From: Pictodentalium vernedei
Lineage: Eukaryota > Mollusca > Scaphopoda > Dentaliida > Dentaliidae
Direction of reading: 5' to 3'
Assembly: GCA_031216915.1 (NCBI GenBank)
Contig: CM062291.1
Location: 39,193,621 to 39,257,620 of the forward strand
Length of the DNA: 64,000 bases
Shown here: positions 10,566 to 22,677 of the stretch, piece by piece
Layout of the letters: every line of letters starts with the position of its first letter
Numbering within the stretch: the first letter of the stretch is position 1
Position numbers and translations under genes: made by a program
Notes under the pieces: model-generated
The model's database searches: none
Told to the model about the DNA's origin: nothing
Seen by the model: only the letters and a program-made list of their open reading frames with translations

Positions 10566-11101
10566 CTCCTCTACTATAGGAAGAATCCTGAGTCCTCCCT
10601 CTAGCCTGCCGATGCTTACCCTTACCCATGAGTAAGAAGTAGAAGCTGTGGCAGGAGGGTCAGCCCTTTGCTTCGCAGAGGAAGCAGAAGGGTTCTTGTT
10701 AGGCTTTGGATGGCACCTGCATCCAACAGAAGGCTAATCAAGCTGACGAAGCAGCAGCTGATCTTTGGAATGACGTAGGACGTCATCTCGGACCGTTGCC
10801 ACAGAACCATGGAACAGTTGCAGACCCGCCAAAGAAGCAAATCGAAGAGCAGCACGCTGCCCCTCCGGAAGGGAATGGCTTGTGTCCAGCATAGCATCCC
10901 TGCGAACTAATTCCAAGTTAGCCGTGTTACAGGCATGCATGTGAGTAAGATACATGAGCGCCTTGGACAGCACATGCAAAGGAGCCTGTACATCATCAAA
11001 CTTATCTGGAGGCAGATAAGCAGCTAAAGCTGAGGCGATGTGATCTGAGAGAGAAAGCATGCCCAGCATCTCTCTCAATAAGCCAGTGACCGTTGGGAGC
11101 G

Positions 11102-12842
11102 GGAGAGTGGAAATTCACTCTCCACTTTTAGATTTTACGAGAGTGAAAAATTTTAGGAGAGTGATTTTTAAAATAAAAAATAATGCCTCGGGCCAATTCA
11201 CCCCCAGGTGGAATAACGAGGATTGGTGGTGATTGCTGTTGAGAAATCAGTAGGCCTAATAACGCGCGATTTCCAAAATAATTGGTTTTATGACGTTTCG
11301 GCCTTGAGACGTTTCGGCCCTAAGAGGCCAAAACGTCTTAGAAATTGGGCCGAAACGTCTTCACATTCGGTAATTCTTTTTTAGATGTGATTGTGTGGAG
11401 GGGTTTGTGGAGTTTTAAATTGGCAAGTCCCAAGGGTGGTCGCTCATGACAGGTTCTTCTGTACTTTGCACTTCTCCGACCAGGGGTCAGCCTGGCAGCT
11501 GATTTTAGGGAGAAGTCACTTCTCCCTTCAGAGACTTTAGGGAGAAGTCAGGACCCAGGAGGGAGAAGTCAGTGGACATGAAGGAGAAATCAGAAAAAAA
11601 ACATAAAACGTATATGTCATCGTGACAAAATAAATGAACATAGAGGACACAATTGTGGAGAAAAAAATAAATAAAAGTTATCCAAACATACAAACACACA
11701 CAAAACTAAGTCAGATGGTTACATAACAGAATGTAGGTTAAAATCCCCACCCCCACCCCACCCCACAAAAAACTGTGTCGTTCATGGTTTCTGAATACCC
11801 CCTAACTCTTTGCCGAACAGTGATGACTAAGGTTACCGTGCAGTTGCTTTTGTATTTGCGTCAACGATATGGATTTGAAATTTAGTATGACCCATGGTGA
11901 GAGTGTTCTTCTCTGTAACAGAAGGTATATTCTTTTTAAAAAAATATTTAAAGTGTTTAAAATAAATTTCAAGTTCATATAAGAAGCTGGGTCATTCATG
12001 GTTTCTGAATACCCTAACTGAGTTGAAAAGCGTAGTTAAAAAAGTTTTCGATATCCTTCGTAAATTAAGCGTTATTAACAATTTGAGTTAATTAATTTCT
12101 TTGGTAAATGACAAAACATTTCAGTTGTCTCCCTTCCCGGCTGCGCTGTGTAATAATACACTGTTCAGAAAACTGACAATTTCTGCCAACCATCTTTCAC
12201 TGACACGTGCGATTGGTGCTTTGAAGGTCTGCCATTCTTATCCATCCAAATACCTGTGATGTCTATTGTAGCCTTATTACATTTAACCCCCTTCCAACAA
12301 ACTTCACAAGTTTTCAAAGAAAAACATTCAATGTATTGCGGGGCGAATTTCAATGCAGCCAATTTTTCAGTGGAACAGAGCATAACCGCAAGCAATTTCG
12401 ATATGGACGAACTGTCTCCAATACATTTTTTTTTGTTTTGAAACGGTGGTTAACTTTAATAAATTCTAATTAACTCGATGCGTGTCTTGTGTGATTCGTT
12501 GTTTTGTCTGGTACTTTGTTTTTAAATAGCCATTTTGTGCTGGTTGCTATCAGTTGGGGCGAATTGTTCGAACGACTACGCCATTGCAATTCTTTTCAGA
12601 AATATAAAATTGGGCTAGTTTAGGCTATTTTCATAGCCGTGTGACGGACTTTAACAGCAACCGTGTTTACTGTTTTTTGCGGAAGCGTGTGTTTTTAAAA
12701 AATAAAACATAAGAAAATACATTAAATTGCCATGTCTCCCAAGGAAGTTTGGGAGGGCGACTTGAATTTCGGTCGTGTTCAAAGCCTTCGTCGGAGACTC
12801 AGTCCGACGAAGGCTTTGAACACGACCGGAAGATAAACGTGC
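11102..12842. mobile_element. Unclassified insertion inside DIRS-A gag
   Basis: The gag-like frame stops near 11102 and resumes near 12850. The intervening 1.7 kb is AT-rich and non-gag. It holds a GACGTTTCGGCC cluster (11290-11360), GGGAGAAGTCA repeats (11500-11575), a direct repeat TTCATGGTTTCTGAATACCC at 11773 and 11994, and a 60-nt palindrome (12770-12829). I could not find termini or a target duplication, so the limits are approximate. An open frame at 12165-12395 (minus) is not recognised. Confidence 0.45.
12770..12829. repeat. Perfect ~26-nt-arm palindrome
   Basis: CGGTCGTGTTCAAAGCCTTC plus GTCGGA, loop GACTCAG, then the complementary arm. Confidence 0.9.
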
Positions 12843-13667
12843 GCGACTAATTACTTGCGGTATACGAAAAAGCGGTGCGCGATGGTGCGCTGGCGCGATC
12901 GCTCGCCGTTCCCAATGGTCACTGATAAGCCCAACACGAACTCCAGAGTCGCCATAGGAATAACGGTCGACTTGGGCTTGGAAAGTCCGAGGGAGTTTGA
13001 GTCCTTATCCAAGACTGTCAAAGTCTGGCAGACTGACGGATTGGCGGAATCGTAGGAATGATAACGCACTGGAGGCAAAAAAGTATCAACCCCGGTGAAG
13101 AACGAAGTCTTCATAGCCTTGGAACTCAAAAGTCCAAAGCTGTAAATGCTTCAACCACCTGTACCGACTGGCACGGTCAAAGGCGCCCAGAAGCTGGCTG
13201 CTCCACAGGCAGTAGGCACGCAACTGATGATCGCAGCCTGGCTGACTCTGTCGGCTGGTTTGAGATCTGGAAGGAACCCAAACACAAAGTCAATAGCTGC
13301 CCCCAAGTCAGGAGACTGTTGGCTCTCGACGTCAGGTATGTCGGATTCATCCTCTGAGTCGGAAGACACATAGCCCATCATGGAGAAACCAGCCGATGCC
13401 TCCCACGGTGTAGGCACACCTGAGGGATCAGAAAGCGGCCTGCTTCCAATCCCAGGAGACGGGGCCTGGAAACCACTAGTAGCCTCACTAGAAGCAACAG
13501 GAAGGCTCTTGAACAGAACCTGAGTGAGCAAGGAGAGGGCCTCCCTAAGCTCACTGCCCGTGTTGGCCGGTTCGACGTGGGAACAAACCGGCAAAGTGGC
13601 TTTACTCCTGACCCTCTTAACCAGCGAAGGGTCACGATCCTCAAATACACCCGGCGTGGGGCGACGG

Positions 13668-14776
13668 TAGGGGGCTGCGAATATTCGAAATTCGATTCGA
13701 ACTTCATTATTCGATTCGATTCGATTCGAACATAGTAATTCGAATGTGTTCGAATTGACAATTGTTTGAAATGGGCCTGCTTTTATCATAAACTCGCTCG
13801 GAAACCCTCAGATTTCCCATATTTATAACCCGTTGAAATTGATGAATTGAAGTGCGTATATTAATAACAACACGATCTGGATCCATCATATGTTATACGT
13901 TATTTTGTCGCAAATGTCCCGTTGGTACACTCAAGTAATCACTAGATCAATGCATAACTTCGATCAACACTGTGTTCCGGTTTTTTTTTGTGAGTAGACA
14001 GGTGGTTACAATACATCAAAGGTTTTTTGCCGACACTGGTCTGCGAATAAATTGTGGCAATGTAGATTACGCAGAGAAGAGCACAAGTCACTCAAACGGT
14101 AATTTCAAAGCGATGCCGACAACTCACTGAACTATGTTGTTCACCAATAAGCACGTGAATACTTAGGTAAGGATTTGATCAATTGCTAGCCTGAATCGAG
14201 CGTCATTCTGTTCTGTGGAATTATACTCTTTAGAACATTGTGTGACTTCATTCTTCAATATGGCATCAAACCAGCCTCAATCTGCGGTCCACAAATATTT
14301 TATGCACGATAAACTCGCAGAGACTTACTCGTGTATTGAGTGCAATGGTGTGTATGAAGCACACTCAACCGGCACGACGACACCCCTATGGAACCACCTT
14401 CTCAAGAAACACCCAGCGTTGTACGCACAAGCTATTTCAGCGAAGGCTAGTAACGATGGTTATTTCTGAGTAACATGCTGAGGATTATTCCCATGAGGCG
14501 TTAACGAATGGGAATAACCTTCTCGTATTGCACGAAAAATAAACATCCTAGGCTACTACAGGAATGTGAATTATGGTGTTTATTATATTCTTCGACTTTT
14601 TTCTATGATCAGTTCGAACATGTACAGCGAGCATATAAAAAGGAAGTTATCCGAGGAGAAAAATTCCGCCCGACATCGTATTTCTTAACGATGAAATTCG
14701 ATTTGCATTTCGATTCGAAATTCGATTCGATTTCACAAATTTGATTCGACGAAAATTTGTGATTCGCAGGGCCCTA
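13668..14776. mobile_element. hAT-type DNA transposon remnant nested in DIRS-A, 1,109 bp
   Basis: Ends TAGGGGGCTGCGAAT and ATTCGCAGGGCCCTA are inverted repeats, and the perfect 8-mer GGCGACGG lies on both sides (13660-13667 and 14777-14784). An 8-bp duplication and a BED-finger frame inside are diagnostic of hAT. Sub-terminal ATTCGATTCGA iterations occur at both ends. There is no transposase catalytic domain, so it is non-autonomous, probably an internally deleted copy. Confidence 0.93.
14260..14469 (+). CDS. BED-type zinc-finger peptide of the hAT remnant, 69 aa
   Basis: From an ATG at 14260 the frame reads MASNQPQSAVHKYFMHDKLA...YSCIECNGVYEAHSTG...LWNHLLKKHPALY. CxxC plus HxxxxH (HLLKKH) with the preceding hydrophobic/aromatic pattern is a BED finger, the DNA-binding N-terminus of hAT transposases. 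The open frame starts 45 nt earlier at another Met. It stops at 14467-14469 well before any RNase-H-like core. The finger alone is intact, so a DNA-binding peptide is possible, but I see no promoter evidence. Confidence 0.75.
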   Translation: MASNQPQSAVHKYFMHDKLAETYSCIECNGVYEAHSTGTTTPLWNHLLKKHPALYAQAISAKASNDGYF

Positions 14777-15599
14777 GGCGACGGGTGGCAGCCGAAACAT
14801 CTGAAGGCAGAAGTGTATAGGGGCATGACATACCACGAGGATCTACAGAGCGTGAACTCAGGAGAGTCGCCACAGACCTCTGAGGGACAGAAGTCCAGGC
14901 TGCACAAAAGGCGTTGGTCCCGCAAAACTGGCCATGTGACCATAGTGCGTGGACGGAAACGCCACAGAGTTCATAGTGGCCCCACCACGAACATCCGAAT
15001 CCAATGAAAAAACTGCGGTGCTCGACGGCGGAGAGACCACAACTTCGCCGAGTTGAAGTCAGGGAAGGCTGAGACCGATATCCCATGTCCACACTACCAG
15101 ACATCTCTGCAGACCCCTGCAGAAATAAGCCGAGGCCGGCTGAAACGATGACATAGCAGCCGGAACAGCAGTAGCAGAAGATACGTCAGAGTCGTTGAGG
15201 CTGGTGGAAAGGTGGAGAGAGCACCTGCGCTAGGCTCCGAAGGAGGTGTCACAACCCTAGTGACAGCCTCAGATGTCGACTGGAGAGGGATCGCAGCCCT
15301 GGAACCAGGCATCTCCTCACCAGACAACTCAACGACTCCCGCAGTAACCACCACAGGAAATGACTGAACATCCCCCATGGAGGAAGAATAACTCTCACCA
15401 GACGTGGTCGTTTTGGGAGGCCCCGAACGACAGCGTTCCCCTTTCCCGCGGGTGCCACAGCCACCAGAACGCACAACACGGTTCACAGACGCCCAAAAGG
15501 TGGATGGCCACGATCCACATAGCTCACAGGGTCGATCGGAAGAACACCCAATGCAAGAAGAGCAGGAAGCATGTGAATCGTCCACATGCTTAGGCAAAA

Positions 15600-16097
15600 G
15601 GCATTGCCCTCAAGGAACAGTCCTGGGCATAACAGAGGTGAGAGCAGCAGAAGAAAAATGTGAACTCAACAGATGTAGAAAGTAGAACACCCCCAACTAC
15701 GAGAGAAAGGTGGCAGAAAAAAGGACCGGAGGGAACACAACTGAACCCAGACGGCCGACAGGGACCAAAAAACAGAAATTCTGCCCTCAACAGAGAGGAG
15801 AAATCCTGTCCATACAGCCCCCAATAACAATAATAATATCCAAAAGGATAACATAAATTTATCAACCGAAAACTTTTATGTTCAAACCGCACGGTACGCG
15901 AAAACCACGCGTGAACATGGAGAATATATAAAATACAATGAAAATGTGGTTGAAAATAATAACAAGAATATATAAAACACAGTCCTGTTATTATACGATC
16001 CTCAGATCCATAATTCCAGTCACAGGTAATCATTATCAACAAGCTGAATTATCACTGTTTCTGAAGGCAAATGGACGTCCTGCCACAAGGGCGGATG
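15600..16097. other. DIRS-A 5' leader between terminal repeat and gag
   Basis: No domain is recognised. Open frames on the minus strand here are hydrophobic translations of AT-rich sequence without family similarity that I can see. Confidence 0.5.
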
Positions 16098-16345
16098 AAA
16101 AAAGAATGATTCATTAGTTACTGCCTGTGCACTGGATGCCAGAAGCCGTGGATTCATACTAAGAGAAGAGTGACCCCTACTGGGTGTGCGCCGGTGGCAC
16201 TCGACCCAATTTTAGCTTATTTTTTCTTGGTACTTTTGCACCACTTTTGGGAAAGATCAAAATAGAGAGCATATTTTCCGAGTTAGGGTCTTCCACTGTA
16301 GTGCAAGCCTGTAGTAAACAATTGTAAGGTAGGTTGATAAGAAAT
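16098..16345. repeat. DIRS-A inverted terminal repeat, 5' copy
   Basis: Reverse complement of the 7728-7985 repeat: AATGATTCATTAGTTACTGC, TTTTCCGAGTTAGGGTCTTC, CACTGTAGTGCAAGCCTGTA and TAGTAAACAATTG. Confidence 0.88.
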
Positions 16346-17330
16346 AATTGATTCTCACATTGTTGATGTGCCATTCCTAGACTTTTTTTGAAGATTTCCA
16401 CTCAAAAATTAATGTCATAGAAAAATTACTGAAGAAGTGTACTCTGATGACGCGATCGTTCCATGAGTCCTGCATAACTTAATCAACCCCTAATGAAAAG
16501 CTAGACAAACTAAAAACAATAACCTCATTGAATGTTAAATGTGTCACGTCACAAAATGGTGCGATTTGTTTGGTCAGCATGTGCACTATGTATTGCAAGT
16601 TGTTAAACTTCATTCAGTAGTAAATATCATTAAGTGATGTTTTGTTTTCTGACCAATTTTATTACTCCAACATTTGCCCAAAACAAGCACGTTTTGAAAA
16701 AGCATGAACTTCTGTAGATGTACTTCCACTGTCAGCACTAATTAAAATGACACAACAGTTTGCAGGTATACTGTTCACACCTCATTTGTGTGTTTTAATT
16801 AGTGTAATGGAATCTCGAATCTATTTTCTTGAAAATTACAGAAGTGCGAAAAAGAGAGCTTCTTGTTTCCAATTTAGAAGCGTGAAAAATCATCAGTGCG
16901 ATAGCGCTACCCAAATCGACAGCCCTGAAATTTATAGTGTAAATGAATGATTTTTCACCTGAATTTCTCCTCATTGGTCCTTATTCTTATACAATTACCG
17001 GCTTAAATTTTCATACCACTGGCCCAACTATGGTCGGCCTGTGGTAGCGACGACTCTTCGTTGCTCCATTATACGGCCTCATTTATTTTCCCCAAGCAGA
17101 AACATTGGAAAAGAAGGGTGTTCCAGTCAGTCGAGTGGTTTGTTTTATGCCCCAAGTCACTCACAATCCTTCAAACCTCATTTTGACTCCATCTCTCATT
17201 ACCACCCTACTCACTGGATGGACCCTACCTCACTCACTCAATGCTATTGCCAAATAACAAAAGTTTGGGCTAAAGAAGATCGTTGGAAGCATATTTCTCA
17301 TATTGCACAAAGTTAAGATTCAGACTTCCA
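16346..17330. other. Intron, nothing recognised
   Basis: AT-rich unique-looking sequence. The 17041-17316 open frame has no domain I know, and no repeat of the families named elsewhere is visible. Confidence 0.5.
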
Positions 17331-19000
17331 TAGTAAGCCTAAATATCAACCCAGGGATTTGATGTGAACAAACTTTAATTTTCCCCCTAGGGATGCTGTA
17401 TACCAAATATCAAAAGACGCTGAACGCTGGATCTGAAGGGAATACAAATAAAAACACAAGGACTTGAATTGAACTAATTTGAATCCTCCCCCACCCACCC
17501 CACCACTAATAATGATGCATATCCAGGCCTGGCATTTTCAGGAGAGCGATTTATTCGCTTGCCAACTGCTTGCCTTAAAAAAATTAAGGAGAGCGAAAAC
17601 TAATCCTCCAGGCCTTAGAAAATAATGATTACCGTAACAGCCAATTTCTAAACCCCTCATCTTTTCAGATCTTGGCTAATGTTAGTGATCTCTGGAAGAT
17701 GGCCACACTGCCTCTCCCACACCTCCGGGCCTTGTTGAGGCCCGGAGGTGTGGGAGGGGGCAGTGTAGCCATCTCACAAATACTACCTTGTTAGCAGCAC
17801 TAAAAAAAATGTACAATGCCCATTTGGCAGATTTCATTAATAGTAAAACTTCGTTTTGTCACTTTTTTTGTCACTTTTAGATTTTGTAAACTTGAGGAGA
17901 GCTAATAGCTCCCCGGGGCCATGTAAGTGAAGCGATTTTTAGCCCTCCAACATTTTTAAGAATGCCAGGCCTGCATATCACAAATCAAAATATTCTGATT
18001 GGTGGATCTGAAGAACATTTTTAAAGATTATTCCTCACGTTGGATGAAGTTAAATTTAGGCTCTGTTGGACTAACCAAGGGACAAAGTTGAAAAGTTGAA
18101 TCTGTCTTCACAAATTATTAACTTGGTTGTTGATAGTTCAACTGATATGGTCTGACTTGCAATGTGTTTTGGGAAATAATTTCATGTTTTACGATGAGGT
18201 TAGTTTTTTCCAAAGTACCACCTATTAGGTTGTGTTAATAGATTTCAATAACATGCTAACGTGTGGGATACCAGAAAATATTTGCAAAGATTCTGAACAG
18301 TGGACCTGAAGAAGAAGATTTTTAAAGATTATTCCTCAAATTGGACCAAGTTAATATTCAGGCTCCCATAGGTGAACCAAGGGACATGATTTGAACAGAC
18401 TTGAATCTGACCCCTTAAAGATGTTGTTTCCCAAATATCAAAAGATTCTGGATGGTGGTTCTGGAAGAGAATATTTTTTGCTGAATATTATTTTTCACGT
18501 TATACTAAGTTAAATTTTGGCTCCCATACAAAGCCTAATTAAGAACAAAGAGACTTGATTAGATCAAACTTGAATCTGACCTACAGATGCTATATACCAT
18601 ATGTCAAAAACTGATTCTGACTGGTAGTTCTGGAACAGAAGATTTTTAAAGAATAGTTCCCACATTGCACCGAGTTAAAATTTGGGGCCCCATAAGGAGG
18701 CCAACTAATAATACAGGTACTTGATTTGAACAAGCTGAATCTTCTCTCCACTCCACAGCCCCTCATTGGGTCTGGTATATGAAATATCAAAAGATTCAGA
18801 CTGGTGTGTATGGAGAAGATTTTTAAAGAATACTCCCCATACTGCAGAAAACTTCTGAAGAATGTTCCTCATATTGCACCAAGTTAAAATTCAGGTTCCC
18901 ATGGGGAGCTAAATGTAAACCCATGGACTTGATTTGCACAAATTTAAATCTGACCCAATTAAGAATGTTGAACACGAAATATAAAAAAATTCCGTCTGGT
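17330..19000 (+). repeat. Decayed copies of a ~165-bp tandem repeat
   Basis: Units share ATACCAAATATCAAAAGATT, GACTTGATTTGAACAAACTT, AAGTTAAAATTCGGGCTCCC and ATTCCTCATATTGCACCAAG with array T2 that follows and with T7 at 53.6 kb, but diverge strongly. They look like the old edge of the same array. Confidence 0.75.
17525..17972. mobile_element. hAT-like MITE, 448 bp, with central palindrome
   Basis: Ends AGGCCTGGCATT and AATGCCAGGCCT form inverted repeats. The flanks GCATATCC (17517-17524) and GCATATCA (17973-17980) agree at 7 of 8 bases. A long palindrome (17697-17778, CCTCCGGGCC...GGCCCGGAGG) lies inside. It is inserted in the decayed tandem region. Confidence 0.75.
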
Positions 19001-21578
19001 GGTTCTTGAGATTAAAATTCTTAATGCATATTCCTCATATTGCAGCAAGTTAAAATTCAGGCTCCCATAGGTAGCCAAAAAATGAACCCAGGGACTTGAT
19101 TTGTTGATCAAACTTGAATCTTACCTCCATAAGGATTCTGCATACTGAATATCAATATAGTTTCACAGGCAAGTCTGAAGAACATTTTCCAAGATTATTA
19201 CTCATATTGCACCAAGTTAAAATTCAGGCTCCCATAGGTAGCCGAAAAATGAACCCAGGGACTTGATTTGTTGATCAAACTTGAATCTTACCTCCATAAG
19301 GATTCTGCATACTGAATATCAATATAGTTTGACAGGCAAGTCTGAAGAACATTTTCCAAGATTATTACTCATATTGCACCAAATTAAAATTCAGGCTCCC
19401 ATAGGTAGCCGAAAAATGAACCCAGGGACTTGATTTGTTGATTAAACTTGAATCTTACCTCCATAAGGATTCTGCATACTGAATATCAATATAGTTTGAC
19501 AGGCAAGTCTGAAGAACATTTTCCAAGATTATTACTCATATTGCACCAAGTTAAAATTCAGGCTCCCATAGGTAGCCGAAAAATGAACCCAGGGACTTGC
19601 TTTGTTGATCAAACTTGAATCTTACCCCCATAAGGATTCTGCATACTGAATATCAATATAGTTTGACAGGCAAGTCTGAAGAACATTTTCCAAGATTATT
19701 ACTCATATTGCACCAAGTTAAAATTCAGGCTCCCATAGGTAGCCGAAAAATGAACCCAGGGACTTGATTTGTTGATCAAACTTGAATCTTACCGCCATAA
19801 GGATTCTGCATACTGAATATCAATATAGTTTGACAGGCAAGTCTGAAGAACATTTTCCAAGATTATTACTCATATTGAAACAAGTTAAAATTCAGGCTCC
19901 CATAGCTAGCCGAAAAATGAACCCAGGGACTTGATTTGTTGATCAAACTTGAATCTTACCTCCATAAGGATTCTGCATACTGAATATCAATATAGTTTCA
20001 CAGGCAAGTCTGAAGAACATTTTCCAAGATTATTACTCATATTGAAACAAGTTCAAATTCAGGCTCCCATAGGTAGCCGAAAAATGAACTACGGGACTTG
20101 ATTTGTTGATCAAACTTGAATCTTACCTCCATAAGGATTCTGCATACTGAATATCAATATAGTTTGACAGGCAAGTCTGAAGAACATTTTCCAAGATTAT
20201 TACTCATATTGCACAAAGTTCAAATTCAGGCTCCCATAGGTAGCCGAAAAATGAACCCAGGGACTTGATTTGTTGATCAAACTTGAATCTTACCTCCATA
20301 AGGATTCTGCATACTGAATATCAATATAGTTTGACAGGCAAGTCTGAAGAACATTTTCCAAGATTTTTACTCATATTGAAACAAGTTCAAATTCAGGCTC
20401 CCATAGGTAGCCGAAAAATGAACCCAGGGACTTGATTTGTTGATCAAACTTGAATCTTACCTCCATAAGGATTCTGCATACTGAATATCAATATCGTTTG
20501 ACAGGCAAGTCTGAAGAACATTTTCCAAGATTATTACTCATACTGCACCAAGTTAAAATTCAGGCTCCCATAGGTAGCCGAAAAATGAACCCAGGGACTT
20601 GATTTGTTGATCAAACTTGAATCTTACCTCCATAAGGATTCTGCATACTGAATATCAATATAGTTTGACAGGCAAGTCTGAAGAACATTTTCCAAGATTA
20701 TTACTCATACTGCACCAAGTTAAAATTCAGGCTCCCATAGGTAGCCGAAAAATGAACCCAGGGACTTGATTTGTTGATCAAACTTGAATCTTACCTCCAT
20801 AAGGATTCTGCATACTGAATATCAATATAGTTTGACAGGCAAGTCTGAAGAACATTTTCCAAGATTATTACTCATATTGCACCAAATTAAAATTCAGGCT
20901 CCCATAGGTAGCTGAAAAATGAACCCAGGGACTTGATTTGTTGATCAAACTTGAATCTTACCTCCATAAGGATTCTGCATACTGAATATCAATATAGTTT
21001 GACAGGCAAGTCTGAAGAACATTTTCCAAGATTATTACTCATATTGAAACAAGTTCAAATTCAGGCTCCCATAGGTAGCCGAAAAATGAACCCAGGGACT
21101 TGATTTGTTGATCAAACTTGAATCTTACCTCCATAAGGTTTCTGCATACTGAATATCAATATAGTTTGACAGGCAAGTCTGAAGAACATTTTCCAAGATT
21201 ATTACTCATATTGAAACAAGTTCAAATTCAGGCTCCCATAGGTAGCCGAAAAATGAACCCAGGGACTTGATTTGTTGATCAAACTTGAATCTTACCTCCA
21301 TAAGGATTCTGCATACTGAATATCAATATAGTTTGACAGGCAAGTCTGAAGAACATTTTCCAAGATTATTACTCATATTGAAACAAGTTAAAATTCAGGC
21401 TCCCATAGGTAGCCGAAAAATGAACCCAGGGACTTGATTTGTTGATCAAACTTGAATCTTACCTCCATAAGGATTCTGCATACTGAATATCAATATAGTT
21501 TGACAGACAAGTCTGAAGAACATTTTCCAAGATTTTTACTCATATTGAAACAAGTTCAAATTCAGGCTCACATAAGGA
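19000..21578 (+). repeat. Tandem array T2, 167-bp unit, about 15 copies, highly homogeneous
   Basis: CCTCCATAAGGATTCTGCAT occurs at 19124, 19291 and 19458 and so on at an exact 167-bp step. The unit runs on through ACTGAATATCAATATAGTTT, GACAGGCAAGTCTGAAGAAC, AAATTCAGGCTCCCATAGGT and CCCAGGGACTTGATTTGTTG. Copies differ at only a few positions (for example GCACCAAGTT versus GAAACAAGTT), which shows two mixed variants and recent homogenisation. Confidence 0.97.
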
Positions 21579-21587
21579 GTATGATTA

Positions 21588-21819
21588 TTGACCCTTTACC
21601 CAACAAATCGTCTGCATCCGCCCGCGTAATATGCAAATTCAGCAGTTGAAAAAATATTATTTTTCAAAAAATTTCAACAAAACCATATCATGTGACCCCT
21701 CAAGCTCGTTCCAACGAGGGGTCACATGATATGGTTTTGTTGAAATTTTTTGAAAAATTTGAAAAAATGATATTTAAAATAATAAATTTTGATATCGTCT
21801 GCGTTGGGTAAAGGGTTAA
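21588..21819. mobile_element. M1 MITE
   Basis: Runs TT(G)ACCCTTTACCCAAC to GTTGGGTAAAGGGTTAA, with the stem AACAAAACCATATCATGTGA / TCACATGATATGGTTTTGTT round GCTCGTTCCAACGAG. It sits at the end of array T2 and shares its right TTAA with the M3 copy that follows. Confidence 0.88.
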
Positions 21820-22051
21820 CTGTTTGAGGGTTACATTATTTTTGGTGGTCAGAATATGTTCATAAAAATTTGTTTTATTACAAATTATTGAAGAGTGCAA
21901 TAATTTGTAACAAAACAAATTTATATAAACAAAATATTATTTGCATTTGACTGAATATGAAATATGAAACATGAGCAAGGAAAATGTCGGCTTTTGATCT
22001 GGTATCCTCATTTTTTGAAAGCCCTGATAGTGGCTTCTAGCACCCAACCAG
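21816..22051. mobile_element. M3 MITE
   Basis: Starts TTAACTGTTTGAGGGTTACA and ends TAGCACCCAACCAGG. The internal stem is GTTTTATTACAAATTATTGAAGAGTG / AATAATTTGTAACAAAAC in shorter pieces. It resembles the copy at 58575-58821 over most of its length. Confidence 0.8.
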
Positions 22052-22079
22052 GACATGATTTGAAGAAACTTGAATCAGA

Positions 22080-22130
22080 ACCCCCCCCCCCCCCCCCCCC
22101 ACCCACCCCCCCCCCCCCCACCCCCACCTG
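22080..22130. repeat. Poly-C/A low-complexity tract
   Basis: Nearly pure C with a few A; assembly length here is unreliable. Confidence 0.95.
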
Positions 22131-22677
22131 GCTCTACCCTCATCTAAATTAAGTTTTTTGGCAATATGACATTTCCCGTTGCATGGCAACTTTTCAGCAC
22201 TTTTCCATTACTCCCATATTGTACACCACGGCACAACAGATTCAATATGCATTTTGCCCTTTCGATTCTACAGTCCCTAAGGATGCTTTATACCAATTCT
22301 CTGTTCTATACATTTTTTTTTAACCCTGGAAACCACATTTTGCCAAAACACTGCCAAAGAAGCTGACCAAACTCATTTCATAGATTTTACTTTCAACTGT
22401 GAAGTCATTGGAGATAATCTGAAATTCTGCAGCACTCAGGTCACCTGTCTAATAATGTTAAAAAATTTGACAGTGTCATAGGCTATTTGTTTCCAATTTT
22501 CAATGAGATTGCTCACAGACTACCGCTGAAGTAATGTGATGTCTTCTTACTCACAGATATAGAGATTATTTAATAAACTGGTCTGATGGAATCGGTGAAG
22601 TTATTGAAGATTTGGTCACATCAAGTCTCGATTGAGAAACATTTTTTCCATTGATTAAAATCTAATAATAATGTTTA

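Larger units (their letters stand above)
10600..15597 (-). pseudogene. DIRS-A gag-like ORF1 remnants, split by two insertions
   Basis: From 5' to 3' on the minus strand: 15597-15094 opens MPKHVDDSHASCSSCIGCSS with CxxC pairs and ELCGSWP, like the cysteine motif at the start of DIRS gag. Ser/Pro-rich stretches at 15100-14784 follow, then (after a hAT insertion) 13660-13151 with an acidic run SSDSEDESDIPDVESQQ. Next is 13129-12851, and after a second insertion 11100-10734 has an alpha-helical segment LREMLGMLSLSDHIASALAA. The joins are inferred from order and strand only. DIRS gag is poorly conserved, so the identity rests on position and the Cys motif. Confidence 0.65.
7728..16345 (-). mobile_element. 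DIRS-type retrotransposon DIRS-A, decayed, ~8.6 kb
   Basis: Inverted terminal repeats of about 250 bp bound the element (7728-7985 and 16098-16345). They share CAATTGTTTACTACAGGCTT, GAAGACCCTAACTCGGAAAA and GCAGTAACTAATGAATCATT in opposite orientation. Between them on the minus strand, in DIRS order, are gag-like, reverse transcriptase, RNase H and tyrosine recombinase remnants. There is no integrase, no LTR pair in direct orientation and no target duplication seen, as expected for DIRS. Frames are broken and two insertions split gag, so it is inactive. Confidence 0.9.

Noticed and set aside
12165-12395. 76-aa minus-strand frame with CxxC, possible zinc ribbon
   Set aside because: Only one Cys pair plus a lone Cys, lies in an unclassified insertion, no relative recognised; too weak to call a gene.
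11075-12930. Inverted match CCCAA(C/T)GGTCACTG at 11083 and 12914 as termini of the gag insertion
   Set aside because: About 14 bp only, no target duplication beside it, and both lie in presumed gag sequence; probably chance.
19000-21578. CRISPR-like or coding repeat array
   Set aside because: Units are contiguous without unique spacers, 167 bp long, with stops in all frames; this is a eukaryotic tandem satellite in an intron.
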